Assembly: GCA_017470605.1 (NCBI GenBank)
Contig: JAFUYH010000016.1
Coordinates: 1-63,944, forward strand
DNA: 63,944 nucleotides
Direction of reading: 5' to 3'
Source of the DNA: Treponema sp.
GTDB taxonomy: Bacteria > Spirochaetota > Spirochaetia > Treponematales > Treponemataceae
This document shows positions 8,104 to 15,939 of this stretch, piece after piece (the first letter of the stretch is position 1; every line of letters begins with the position of its first letter). The position numbers and the translations under genes are program-made. The notes under the pieces were generated by a model. That model did not search any database and was not told the DNA's origin. It saw nothing but the letters and a program-made list of their open reading frames with translations.

Positions 8104-8130
8104 TGCGGGCTTTGCGTTTGAAGCCCCGCA
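8104..8130. terminator. Hairpin between convergent GH130 and M15 genes
   Basis: TGCGGGCTT and AAGCCCCGCA pair with one bulge in the gap between the two convergent genes. A T tract is lacking, so this is only a candidate bidirectional terminator. Confidence 0.35.
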
Positions 8131-8152
8131 GTTGGGAGACATTCCATGCCTG

Positions 8153-9064
8153 CTATTTATAAAAATTAAATTGAATTAGTTCGGGGTGGTATTCAAAGTG
8201 CATGTTGTCGTAGATGACCCACTTGCCGCCCCAGATAAAGCCTTCTTCTTCAAAAATCCGGATTACAGCTGCGGGTGGCATCCAGCGGTCTTTTAGAGGA
8301 ATGAGCATCCATGTGTTTGGATATTTATCCCTTGCCCAGCTCCAGAAAATCTGCTTTCCGCCCAGTTTTTTGGGAAGAACATCTACTGCAATTCCCAGAC
8401 TGTGAAAGGATTTTCGCTTTGTTCCTGCAATAATGCGCCAGTAGTAGGCGTCGTTGGATTTCAGATTTGCAAGAAAAGACTTTACTTCTTCATTGCTTTC
8501 TGCCAGTGCATAAATCCTTTTTTCTACCCTGCCAAGAGGCTCAATCATTCTTTCATGTACATTTGTAAGATTTCCCAAAAAACTGATTCGCTTAATGTGG
8601 CTTTCAAGGCGGGCGCGGGAAGAAGAATCATAGAGGGCGTCAAAAAAGAACATGGGAGTGCCCGCTCCGTTCTGGCGGTTTTCTGTAGAGCTGAACTGCT
8701 TTATGCGTTCACGTTCTTCTTCTGTAAAATTTGCAGGGTCGGACAGTTCTTTCTGGTAGCCGTAAAGAATCGGCCAGTATTTATCGGCATTTTTTATTTC
8801 ACTTTCTGGAAGCATGCTGCCGTTTGCCCAGTAAAATTCTTCTGAATGGCCTTTTCCGCCTTTATCTCCGGGAGTGTCTGGAATTTTTACGGTGATAAGC
8901 CAGTCCTGCATCACTTTATCGTAACGGCGGGTAAAAGTAAGGTCGGGGTAGGCTTTTTCCAGATATTTAAGGTTTCCAATTCCCATTTTTGGCGCTTCCT
9001 GTGCAGTGATTCTAAAAATCAGTAAAAAAATCAGGATGATGATAGGGGAGGCGCGTTTTTTCAT
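8153..9064 (-). CDS. Exported M15-family peptidase (D-Ala-D-Ala carboxypeptidase-like)
   Basis: A 303-residue protein with a Sec signal ending near ITAQ. The C-terminal third carries the M15 (VanY/DdpX-type) zinc site: SFHSLGIAVDV gives H221 and D228, and NMHFEYHPE gives H289 with catalytic E291. The segment between contains GGKQIFWSWARDK, typical of the M15C branch that trims peptidoglycan peptides. The N-terminal ~200 residues are extra and unrecognised. It should act on cell-wall peptides in the periplasm. It lies 17 bp upstream of acylphosphatase on the same strand, but no functional link is apparent. The choice between carboxypeptidase and L-Ala-D-Glu endopeptidase cannot be made from the motif alone. 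Confidence 0.82.
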   Translation of the reverse strand: MKKRASPIIILIFLLIFRITAQEAPKMGIGNLKYLEKAYPDLTFTRRYDKVMQDWLITVKIPDTPGDKGGKGHSEEFYWANGSMLPESEIKNADKYWPILYGYQKELSDPANFTEEERERIKQFSSTENRQNGAGTPMFFFDALYDSSSRARLESHIKRISFLGNLTNVHERMIEPLGRVEKRIYALAESNEEVKSFLANLKSNDAYYWRIIAGTKRKSFHSLGIAVDVLPKKLGGKQIFWSWARDKYPNTWMLIPLKDRWMPPAAVIRIFEEEGFIWGGKWVIYDNMHFEYHPELIQFNFYK

Positions 9065-9081
9065 ACTTCTATTGTAAGGGA

Positions 9082-9351
9082 TTATTCTTTGATTTTAAAG
9101 TATTTTTCGCCTTCTATAACGGGGATTTCTTGACGTTCTATATTCTCTATTTCTATAAAAGTGCCGCCTTTAAGTCCGCTTATGAGGCGTTCTATGGTTT
9201 GTGGAGAGCCCTGTACTTCCATTAGCACAGAGCCATCCCATTCGTTGCTGACCCAGCCGGTGAGACCCAGGGAGTCTGCCAGGGTGTGTGCTGTCCAGCG
9301 GAAGCCCACGCCCTGCACGCGGCCGGTGAATGTAAGTTGGTAGCGTTTCAT
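9082..9351 (-). CDS. acyP: Acylphosphatase
   Basis: An 89-residue protein of normal length for the family, cytosolic. It hydrolyses carboxyl-phosphate bonds such as those in 1,3-bisphosphoglycerate or carbamoyl phosphate. The signature GRVQGVGFRW carries the phosphate-binding loop with catalytic Arg18, and the second signature (GWVSNEWDGSV) supplies Asn36. Both catalytic residues are present. It sits between purF and the M15 peptidase on the minus strand, with 76 bp to the former and a hairpin in between, so it may be transcribed separately. Confidence 0.93.
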   Translation of the reverse strand: MKRYQLTFTGRVQGVGFRWTAHTLADSLGLTGWVSNEWDGSVLMEVQGSPQTIERLISGLKGGTFIEIENIERQEIPVIEGEKYFKIKE

Positions 9352-9381
9352 AATCTGTTACGGAATTTAGTGGTAGAAGCT

Positions 9382-9410
9382 AAACCGGCCCGCTGTCGCA
9401 GCCCGGTTTT
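9382..9410. terminator. Hairpin between purF and acyP
   Basis: AAACCGG and CCGGTTT, with an inner GC-rich part, form a strong stem in the 76-bp gap. The T run follows on the plus strand, while the minus-strand side has only TTTAGC. It may still attenuate leftward purF transcripts. Confidence 0.4.
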
Positions 9411-9427
9411 TAACGCTTCTTCTATTA

Positions 9428-10843
9428 TTACTCTTTACCATTCCAGCAGTAGGTGCAGAGCTTGCAGTGGTCGAGGCCGGTGGAATCCAGCATGTCGTCC
9501 AGACGGTGGAAGCGCAGGCTTGTGAAGTGCAGCTGCTTACGGATTTCTTCTACCATTTTTGCGTATTCCGGGGTGTCCGGGTCGCAGTATTTTGCAAGAG
9601 TTTCTTCGCTTACATTTTCGCCTTCAAAATCGCGGATAATGCGGCGGGTAATAAGATCCATCTCACTCTTTGAGCGGCTGAAGTTCAGATATTTACAGCC
9701 GTAAACAAGAGGAGGGCAGGCAGGGCGGATATGAACTTCTTTTGCGCCGCTCTTGTAAAGATATTCTGTAGTTTCGCGAAGCTGAGTTCCACGAACAATT
9801 GAGTCATCAATCAAAAGAATCTTTTTGCCTTCAATCAGCTGCTGAATAGGAATAAGCTTCATGTGAGCAACCTGGTTTCTTATGTCCTGATTTGTAGGCA
9901 TAAAGGAACGCGACCAGGTTGGAGTGTACTTAATAAATGGACGTGTAAATGGAATACCCGCTTCGTTTGCATATCCTACGGCGTGGGCTGTTCCACTGTC
10001 TGGAACTCCCGCAACTGCATCCGGGTGAACGGAATCCTTATCGCGGCGGGCAAGGAAGCGGCCGCAGTTGTAGCGCATTGCTTCAACATTTACGCCTTCG
10101 TAGCAGGCTGTCGGGTAGCCGTAGTAAATCCAGAGGAAGGTACAGATTTTCATTTCTTTACCAGGCTGCTGCAAAGTTTCCATTTTTTCTGCATTAAAGA
10201 AAACAATTTCTGCAGGGCCAAGCTCATGATAATCTGTATAACCAAGATTTGCGTAGGCAAAGTTTTCAAAACTTGCACAGAAGGCTCCGTCTTTGTGGCC
10301 AATCTGAATAGGAGTGCGTCCAAGACGGTCGCGGGCAGCGTAAATTCCTTGAGCAGTTAAAATCAGCATGGAAATTGAACCTTTGATTTTTTCCTGAACA
10401 AACTTAATTCCTTCTACAATTGTGTCCTTGTGATTAAGCAGGGCAACAATCAGTTCTGTCTGGTTGATTTCACCACCACTCATTTCTAAAAAGTGTGTGT
10501 AGCCGGAATCAAGAACTTCTTTTACAAGTTCATCTTTATTAGTAACGATTCCTACTGTGGTGATTGCAAAATTTCCAAGATGAGAATGAACAAGGAGAGG
10601 CTGTGGTTCGTAATCAGAAATACAACCGATTCCAAGTTTGCCGTGAAGCTCTTCAATATCGCGTTCAAATTTTGTTCTGAATGGAGAGTTTTGAATATTG
10701 TGAATTGAGCGTGAAAAGTGCCCGTCAGAATTAACAACCGCAATACCACCGCGGCGTGTGCCAAGATGAGAGTGATAATCCACTCCAAAAAACAAATCTA
10801 ACGAACAGTCTTCTTTTGAAGCAACGCCAAAATATCCGCCCAT
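9428..10843 (-). CDS. purF: Amidophosphoribosyltransferase-like protein (PurF family) lacking the N-terminal Cys
   Basis: A 471-residue member of the PurF family: an N-terminal Ntn-type glutamine amidotransferase domain (~1-230), then a phosphoribosyltransferase domain with an intact PRPP loop (ILLIDDSIVRGTQLRE). PurF normally makes phosphoribosylamine from PRPP and glutamine, the first purine step, using a catalytic cysteine exposed at the N-terminus. Here the protein begins MGGYFGV, with Gly where that Cys should be, while the following motifs (SHLGTRRGG, a PQPLLVHSHLG loop) remain. The first Cys, at position 13, is not in the nucleophile place. The C-terminus has a Cys cluster (CKLCTYC). 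It may use free ammonia, partner with another glutaminase, or have another job. It has its own promoter and an AGGAAG ribosome-binding site. Confidence 0.85.
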   Translation of the reverse strand: MGGYFGVASKEDCSLDLFFGVDYHSHLGTRRGGIAVVNSDGHFSRSIHNIQNSPFRTKFERDIEELHGKLGIGCISDYEPQPLLVHSHLGNFAITTVGIVTNKDELVKEVLDSGYTHFLEMSGGEINQTELIVALLNHKDTIVEGIKFVQEKIKGSISMLILTAQGIYAARDRLGRTPIQIGHKDGAFCASFENFAYANLGYTDYHELGPAEIVFFNAEKMETLQQPGKEMKICTFLWIYYGYPTACYEGVNVEAMRYNCGRFLARRDKDSVHPDAVAGVPDSGTAHAVGYANEAGIPFTRPFIKYTPTWSRSFMPTNQDIRNQVAHMKLIPIQQLIEGKKILLIDDSIVRGTQLRETTEYLYKSGAKEVHIRPACPPLVYGCKYLNFSRSKSEMDLITRRIIRDFEGENVSEETLAKYCDPDTPEYAKMVEEIRKQLHFTSLRFHRLDDMLDSTGLDHCKLCTYCWNGKE

Positions 10844-10873
10844 TTCAAACTTCCTATAAAAAAATATGCGGAT

Positions 10874-10902
10874 AGTATAGTGATTTAACGGATTTTTTGC
10901 AA
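10874..10902 (-). promoter_or_regulatory. Promoter of the purF-like gene (TTGCAA-17-TATACT)
   Basis: On the minus strand TTGCAA (10902-10897) and TATACT (10879-10874) are 17 bp apart. The start site would be near 10867, leaving a leader of about 24 nt, too short for a purine riboswitch. Confidence 0.65.
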
Positions 10903-10924
10903 ATAAAGAAAATTATTGTGAAAA

Positions 10925-12859
10925 TTATTGCTTAAAAAAGGTTACCGCAGACTGGCCTTTTATCTTCTTGCTTTCATAAACGCCCTGGTCGGCAAGTTTG
11001 TAATTGCTTGTAAAGTCTGTTTCTTCACCTTCGGGCAGTATAACGGCTCCAATACTTGCAGTAATAGGACGATCACCTAATTCTGGAATAGAAATTTTCT
11101 TTAAGGCTTCAATAAAGCGATTAATTATTGTACGGGCTGTTTCTTCCTTGTGAACCTGTGCGTAAGCAGAAAATTCATCGCCACCAAGACGGAAGACAAC
11201 ATCTTCTCCTCTGAATGCAGTTTTAAGGCAGCGTGCAACATTTATAATTACCTGATCACCTATTTCATGTCCAAATGTATCGTTAAAGAACTTAAAGCTG
11301 TCAATATCAAGAAGAATGAAAAGACCTCCTCTTCCTGCACTAAAGGCTTCTGTAACTCGTTTTTCGCCACTTACACGGTTTAAGAGGCCTGTCATCTGGT
11401 CTGTTTCTGAAAGGACTTTTAATGACTTCTTTTCATTGATATCAATAAAGAGACCAATATAAGTAATAGGACTTCCGTCTGGATTTCGGATTAAATTACC
11501 GGCAGCATGGAACCATTTCCAGCCTTCGTTTTTTGTAAGAAGACGATATTCAACATCATAAACTGTTTTTCCAGAATAATCGTTTACAGAATCCCAGAAA
11601 GCCTTTAAAACTCTTTCTTTATCATCTTCATGTAAAAGATTAGACCAGCTTTCCAATTTATCAGGGAATTCTTCTTTAGAATTATATCCCAACATTTTGC
11701 GGAATGATTCTGACCATTCACATTTCTCTATTTCACACTTATCATTAAATTCAATTGTCCACGGACCAGAATGAATGATGGAGTGAATAATTTGCATTCC
11801 TTGCCTTTCTTTGTTTAATTTGTCGTAGGCTTTTTTTGTTTCTGCTGCAATTCTTTTTTCCTGTTCGAGCATGAGTCTGGAGTTTTTGCGAATAAGGAGT
11901 ACGATAGATATAAACAAAATCGTTACAGAAAGAACAGTAATTAAAATTTGAAAGTGATTTCGTGCTATGATTTTTCGGTTGTTTGATTTAATCTGTCTGT
12001 TTATTACATTATCGTAAACAAGAATTGAAAGCATCCATTCGGTATCATCAACAGGGGCGTAATAAAGATGTGCATTCTGCCTTCTGTATGGTACATTTAT
12101 ACTTCCTTTTAGGCCTTTCTGAAAATCATTCTGAATTTTGTGATACTTTTCTTCTGATTTATCATTTTCTTTGATTACAGAAAGAAGATTACGACCAGGT
12201 TCAACTCCTCCAAATGGGGCATTTGTAAGACTTTCTCCATTTTTTAGATAAAGATTAAAGTATGTTTCCATTTCATCGGCGCGGAAAGTCATGGAACGCA
12301 CCATCTGATCTATATTTACCTGGGCAAAACATGCAATTATTCTTTTTCCATTAAACATTATATTTTCAACAGGCATTGCAATGAACAATAATTTTTCGCC
12401 GCCATAATTTACAACCGTAGTAACATGAATATCTGAAAAACCATTTTCTAAGAATGAATAACGACTTTTTCCGGTGATTGTGCTGTGTTCGCTATAAACA
12501 AGAAAATCTTCATCTACAAAAGAAAATTTCTGAATACCATAAAGTCTTCTGATTTTACCAAGAAAAGAACGCAGGTTTTCAATGGAACTTAAATTATTTT
12601 CTGTAATTGAATCAAGTGCATTATTTATGTATTGAAAATTTTGATTTAATGTATCTGATATAATTGATACACGGCGATTTGCAAGTTCCTCTATATAGAA
12701 ATTACTTACACTTTCAGCAACGGCCTGGGTTTCTTGTTGTGCCCGTTCAACATTCCAGCTTGTTCCAACTATGAGGTTGATAATTAAAAGTAAGCCACCT
12801 GTTATGACAATTTTATTTCTGCTGATTTTCATGTTTTTCAACTTAGTCAATTTCTCCAT
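10925..12859 (-). CDS. Membrane diguanylate cyclase with periplasmic sensor, PAS and GGDEF domains
   Basis: A 644-residue inner-membrane enzyme that should make c-di-GMP from two GTP. Layout: first TM helix ~17-33, a large periplasmic sensing region (~34-300, probably Cache-like), second TM helix ~303-324, a PAS domain with PAC-like end (~355-475), and a GGDEF domain (~480-644). The active-site motif RLGGDEF (G559-F563) is intact, and RGED five residues before it is a complete product-inhibition I-site. Its start overlaps the end of the sugar-binding lipoprotein gene by 17 bp; a second ATG at codon 10 is possible. The tight coupling suggests the binding protein presents its ligand to the periplasmic domain (inference). 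Confidence 0.88.
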   Translation of the reverse strand: MEKLTKLKNMKISRNKIVITGGLLLIINLIVGTSWNVERAQQETQAVAESVSNFYIEELANRRVSIISDTLNQNFQYINNALDSITENNLSSIENLRSFLGKIRRLYGIQKFSFVDEDFLVYSEHSTITGKSRYSFLENGFSDIHVTTVVNYGGEKLLFIAMPVENIMFNGKRIIACFAQVNIDQMVRSMTFRADEMETYFNLYLKNGESLTNAPFGGVEPGRNLLSVIKENDKSEEKYHKIQNDFQKGLKGSINVPYRRQNAHLYYAPVDDTEWMLSILVYDNVINRQIKSNNRKIIARNHFQILITVLSVTILFISIVLLIRKNSRLMLEQEKRIAAETKKAYDKLNKERQGMQIIHSIIHSGPWTIEFNDKCEIEKCEWSESFRKMLGYNSKEEFPDKLESWSNLLHEDDKERVLKAFWDSVNDYSGKTVYDVEYRLLTKNEGWKWFHAAGNLIRNPDGSPITYIGLFIDINEKKSLKVLSETDQMTGLLNRVSGEKRVTEAFSAGRGGLFILLDIDSFKFFNDTFGHEIGDQVIINVARCLKTAFRGEDVVFRLGGDEFSAYAQVHKEETARTIINRFIEALKKISIPELGDRPITASIGAVILPEGEETDFTSNYKLADQGVYESKKIKGQSAVTFFKQ

Positions 12860-13937
12860 ACAGTGAACGTAATAGCCACTCTGCCTGTTCCTGGAAGAAA
12901 ACCTGTGTATTTTCTTCTGTCATTTCAGGATAGTCTTTTCCTGGAAGAAGACCATCTGCAATTTTTACGGCGGTTGTTATTGTATCAAAACCGATAGAAT
13001 AACAATCTTGCAGGGCGAGGGCATAAATAACACCATCACGAAGGTACTCCAAAGCCCTCTTGTCGTGATCCATTCCTGTGATTACAATTTCATCAGATTT
13101 GCCTGCTTCTAAAACGGCTCTTCCAGCTCCAACAGAATTACTCATGTTGCAGCAAATAATTCCATTTAAATCTGGATATTTGTTTATGAATTCTTTTGTA
13201 AAAATATATGCTTTTACATCATCATCTTCATCATACTGCTCATCAACAACTTCTATTTCTGGGTATTGAGAAAAAACGGATTTTGCACCTAAGGCTCGGT
13301 CTTCGTGGCAAGGGGCTCCAACATTTCCAATAAGAAGAGCAACTTTTCCTTTGTAATTTAATTTTTCGCAAAGTACCTGTGCTAAATCTTTTCCATCTTC
13401 ATAGTTGTGGGTATTTCCAACATAGGCAATTCGTTTGCAGCCGTTTTCTTTTCCAGAATCAGAAGAGGAGAAGGTCATAACCTTTTGGCCATGGTCTATA
13501 AGGTTGTTGATTGTAGGGGTAACAATTTCAACATCTGCAACATCAACGCCAATTACATCATACGTGTTTGTTGCGGCTGCTTTCTGGATTCTTTCTATCT
13601 GGTCATAAGCAGACATTTTTTCTGGTGCCAGATAATCATATGCAATGAAAATACCGCTCTGTTCAAACTGTTTTACGGCATCTTCTATTCCAAGTGCAAC
13701 TGCATCCCACCAGGGGTGTGCTGTTTTATAGGTTAAATAGAAATTATAATAGTCTTTTTTAGGTTTATAAGAATCGAGCGTTGGCTGAAAGTGGAATTGT
13801 TCGTCATGAGCGATAATATTACTTTCGATAGGCTGAAGTTCTTCTGTAACAACATTTTTGTTTTTAGAATCACAGCCTGATAAAGTGAAAAGAAAAGACA
13901 ATGTAGCAAATAAAATACTTATAGTTCGAAAACTCAT
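12843..13937 (-). CDS. Periplasmic sugar-binding lipoprotein (RbsB-like, type I PBP)
   Basis: A lipoprotein of about 364 residues from the ATG at 13937; a GTG two codons earlier is also possible. The signal ends TLSGC, a proper lipobox. The mature part follows the ribose/galactose-binding fold: a KTAHPWWDAVALGIEDA start, a DVIGVDVADVEIVTP strand, VALLIGNVGAPCHEDR, and GMDHDKRALEYLRDG near the end. ABC-type sugar uptake would need a permease and ATPase, but neither is nearby. Instead the gene overlaps a membrane diguanylate cyclase. The most likely job is as a sugar co-receptor for that enzyme, as LuxP does for LuxQ or ChvE for VirA. The sugar is not identifiable from sequence. Confidence 0.85.
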   Translation of the reverse strand: MSFRTISILFATLSFLFTLSGCDSKNKNVVTEELQPIESNIIAHDEQFHFQPTLDSYKPKKDYYNFYLTYKTAHPWWDAVALGIEDAVKQFEQSGIFIAYDYLAPEKMSAYDQIERIQKAAATNTYDVIGVDVADVEIVTPTINNLIDHGQKVMTFSSSDSGKENGCKRIAYVGNTHNYEDGKDLAQVLCEKLNYKGKVALLIGNVGAPCHEDRALGAKSVFSQYPEIEVVDEQYDEDDDVKAYIFTKEFINKYPDLNGIICCNMSNSVGAGRAVLEAGKSDEIVITGMDHDKRALEYLRDGVIYALALQDCYSIGFDTITTAVKIADGLLPGKDYPEMTEENTQVFFQEQAEWLLRSLYGEID

Positions 13938-13947
13938 AATCACTTTA

Positions 13948-13975
13948 ATTTTATCTCTAATAATAAGAAAAACAA
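13948..13975 (-). promoter_or_regulatory. Candidate promoter of the binding protein-cyclase operon (TTGTTT-16-TAAAAT)
   Basis: TTGTTT (13975-13970) and TAAAAT (13953-13948) are 16 bp apart on the minus strand. The -10 lies 10 bp before the ATG at 13937, so the leader would be only a few bases long. Confidence 0.4.
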
Positions 13976-13990
13976 GAATTTTAATCGATA

Positions 13991-14374
13991 TTATGCGTCT
14001 ATCGCAAATAATGCTCCTGCCTGAGGTTTTGCACCTGCAAGTACATAAGGCTGTTGTGCAACAGTCTGCTGAATCTGCTTCTGGTACTGTTCAATAAGCA
14101 CCTGTGCCTGATCCTCACTAATATCTGTAACAGATTCTTTTGGCTGATTTTTGATTGCTGAAAGGCGGTCAATAAGAGAGTTAAGAATTCTGATTTTGCT
14201 GATTGAAACACCCTGCTGTCCTGAGCGGGCTGCAACCCCAGAAACATGATCAAAGTGAGAATACAAAAGTGCAGATTTGCTTACAGGAACATAAAGCTTT
14301 CCGGCAGCACCACTTGAACCTACTGCCCCGCTGTACGAATATGCATTACTGTAATTTCCAATTGCGCTAGTCAT
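13991..14374 (-). CDS. Conserved hypothetical protein, 127 aa
   Basis: A soluble-looking protein with no signal peptide. The N-terminus is rich in Ser, Gly, Ala and Tyr, followed by a stretch YVPVSKSALLYSHFDHVSGV and a helical Gln-rich C-terminus (QAQVLIEQYQKQIQQTV). I recognise no characterised family. A GGAAGGAAGTGAG ribosome-binding region precedes the ATG. It reads in the same direction as the sugar-binding protein, whose ATG is 54 bp beyond this gene's stop. The upstream spacer contains CTTCCTAAT and ATTAGGAAA-type inverted repeats that could be an operator. Confidence 0.65.
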   Translation of the reverse strand: MTSAIGNYSNAYSYSGAVGSSGAAGKLYVPVSKSALLYSHFDHVSGVAARSGQQGVSISKIRILNSLIDRLSAIKNQPKESVTDISEDQAQVLIEQYQKQIQQTVAQQPYVLAGAKPQAGALFAIDA

Positions 14375-14454
14375 TTTTCTCTCACTTCCTTCCCACTTTT
14401 TACTTCCTAATTTTATTGTCGGAAGGTGGGGGAAAATGATTAGGAAAAGTGTTT

Positions 14455-14485
14455 AAAAAAAAATCCCCCGGTCAAGCCGGAGGAT
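14455..14485 (-). terminator. Strong intrinsic terminator in a REP-like palindrome
   Basis: On the minus strand ATCCTCCGG-CTTGA-CCGGGGGAT followed by a run of T forms a stable hairpin with a T tract, directly downstream of the anion transporter. The wider sequence reads VILRLDRGI in one frame, a translation I associate with dispersed palindromic repeats found in many bacterial genomes. It may therefore be a copy of a mobile palindromic repeat used as a terminator. Confidence 0.75.
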
Positions 14486-14511
14486 GACAGTGCTAGTCGG
14501 ACATTGTTTGA

Positions 14512-15846
14512 TTATGCCCAGACCAGCCAGAGGGTAATGGCGGCGGCGGCGGTTGTGAGGATTGTAAATGGTGCGCTGATTTTCAGGAAGCCTGGGAAGG
14601 TGATAGGATGACCTTCTTTTTTCAGGATTCCCATGGCAACAACATTTGCAGAGGCTCCGAATGGAGTGAGGTTTCCGCCAAGGCATGAGCCAATCAGAAG
14701 GGCGAACATAAAGAGTTCTTTCTGAATGCCCAGGGTTTCTGCAAGAGAACCTGCAACCGGAAGCATTACGATGATGTAAGGAACATTATCAACAAAGCCG
14801 GAAATCAAAACTGAGAAAAGAATAATCAGCATGAAGCCTAAGAATTTGCTTCCGCCTGTAACATGAGCAAGCCAGAGGGCAAAATCATTGAGCAGGCCGG
14901 TTTCGCTTATGGCTCCAACGACAACAAAAATTCCGATTAAAAAGAAGATTGTTTCCCAGTCCAGTTCTTTTACCAGAGTCCAGACTTCTGAGCGGTTTTT
15001 TTTCTGAATCAGCTTGTACCAGACCAGTCCTATTATGCCAAGTCCCAGTACAAAGCATCCGGAAGAATAACCCAGTTCTGGAGTGAGGAATGAAATTACT
15101 GCCAGACCAAAAATCATGATTAAAAGCAGCCATAAAGGAAGATATGAAATTACATTTTCACGGTCTACAGTGGCCTTTTCCTTTGCCTTGCGGAAGAAGC
15201 AGTAAAAGAAGATACAGCCCATAATCATTCCTGCCTGAATGAAGAAGAAAATGGAAAGTTTTCCCTGATGAACAAAGAAGTCGTTAAAGCTGTAGTGGGC
15301 GTAGCTTGCAAAAATCATGCTTGGAGGGTCGCCAACCAGTGTTGCCGTTCCTTCCAGATTAGACATTACTGCAAGGCCGACCATAAAAGGAACAGGATTG
15401 AGCTTGAGTTTTTTTGAAAGCGCAATGGCAATTGGAGCCATTACAAGCACTGTCGCAACATTTTCTACAAAGATGGAAATAATTCCTGTCATTGCAAGAA
15501 TTAAAATAACTGCAATTCCTGTGCTTGGAGAAACTGCAACAAGGGCATCTGCAATGCGGGCAGGAACTCTGGAATAAATGAAGAGGGCTGCAATAATCAT
15601 AGAGCCCACGTAAATCATAAGAATATTCCAGTTTATAAGTTCCAGAAAGATGTGGCGGGCGAGCGCTCCCAGTCCGCTGAGCGGCTCAAAAACATTGCCA
15701 CTGATTGCTCCTCCTTGTGCTAAAAAGCCCAGAAAAATTACAACGAGTGCGGCAACCGACGTCATCCATACCTTTTTATTCTGAAAGATGATTACCAGAA
15801 GGTACATTACAAGGGCGAGGGCTAGAATTATGTATTTTATTTCCAT
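14512..15846 (-). CDS. ArsB/NhaD-type (SLC13-like) ion transporter
   Basis: An integral membrane protein of about 444 residues from the ATG at 15846, which has GGAG seven bases upstream; the earlier ATG at 15858 lacks a site. It has 11-12 hydrophobic helices in two related halves. Signatures of the ion-transporter superfamily are two re-entrant loops: EGTATLVGDPPSM in the first half and SGFVDNVPY plus GNLTPFGASANV in the second. This branch includes Na+/H+ antiporters of NhaD type, arsenite exporters and anion permeases. No arsenic gene is nearby and substrate cannot be told. It ends at the strong terminator at 14455-14485. Confidence 0.82.
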   Translation of the reverse strand: MEIKYIILALALVMYLLVIIFQNKKVWMTSVAALVVIFLGFLAQGGAISGNVFEPLSGLGALARHIFLELINWNILMIYVGSMIIAALFIYSRVPARIADALVAVSPSTGIAVILILAMTGIISIFVENVATVLVMAPIAIALSKKLKLNPVPFMVGLAVMSNLEGTATLVGDPPSMIFASYAHYSFNDFFVHQGKLSIFFFIQAGMIMGCIFFYCFFRKAKEKATVDRENVISYLPLWLLLIMIFGLAVISFLTPELGYSSGCFVLGLGIIGLVWYKLIQKKNRSEVWTLVKELDWETIFFLIGIFVVVGAISETGLLNDFALWLAHVTGGSKFLGFMLIILFSVLISGFVDNVPYIIVMLPVAGSLAETLGIQKELFMFALLIGSCLGGNLTPFGASANVVAMGILKKEGHPITFPGFLKISAPFTILTTAAAAITLWLVWA

Positions 15847-15873
15847 GTAAAACTCCATAGAAGCGGATGAGCT

Positions 15874-15898
15874 AAAAAATGCTTGCGCATTTTTTTTA
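15874..15898. terminator. Bidirectional terminator between ychF and the transporter
   Basis: AAAAAATGC-TTGC-GCATTTTTTTT forms a hairpin with A and T tracts on both sides. It lies downstream of ychF on the minus strand and upstream of the transporter. Confidence 0.65.
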
Positions 15899-15939
15899 AC
15901 GGTTTGCTATAAAACACCGGGCGCCAACGCCCTTACACA

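Noticed and set aside
10844..10924. Purine riboswitch before the purF-like gene
   Set aside because: The promoter leaves only about 24 nt of leader, too short for an aptamer.
14453..14686. Minus-strand ORF ending in VILRLDRGIFF
   Set aside because: It lies within the transporter gene in another frame and ends in the terminator palindrome; no start signal.
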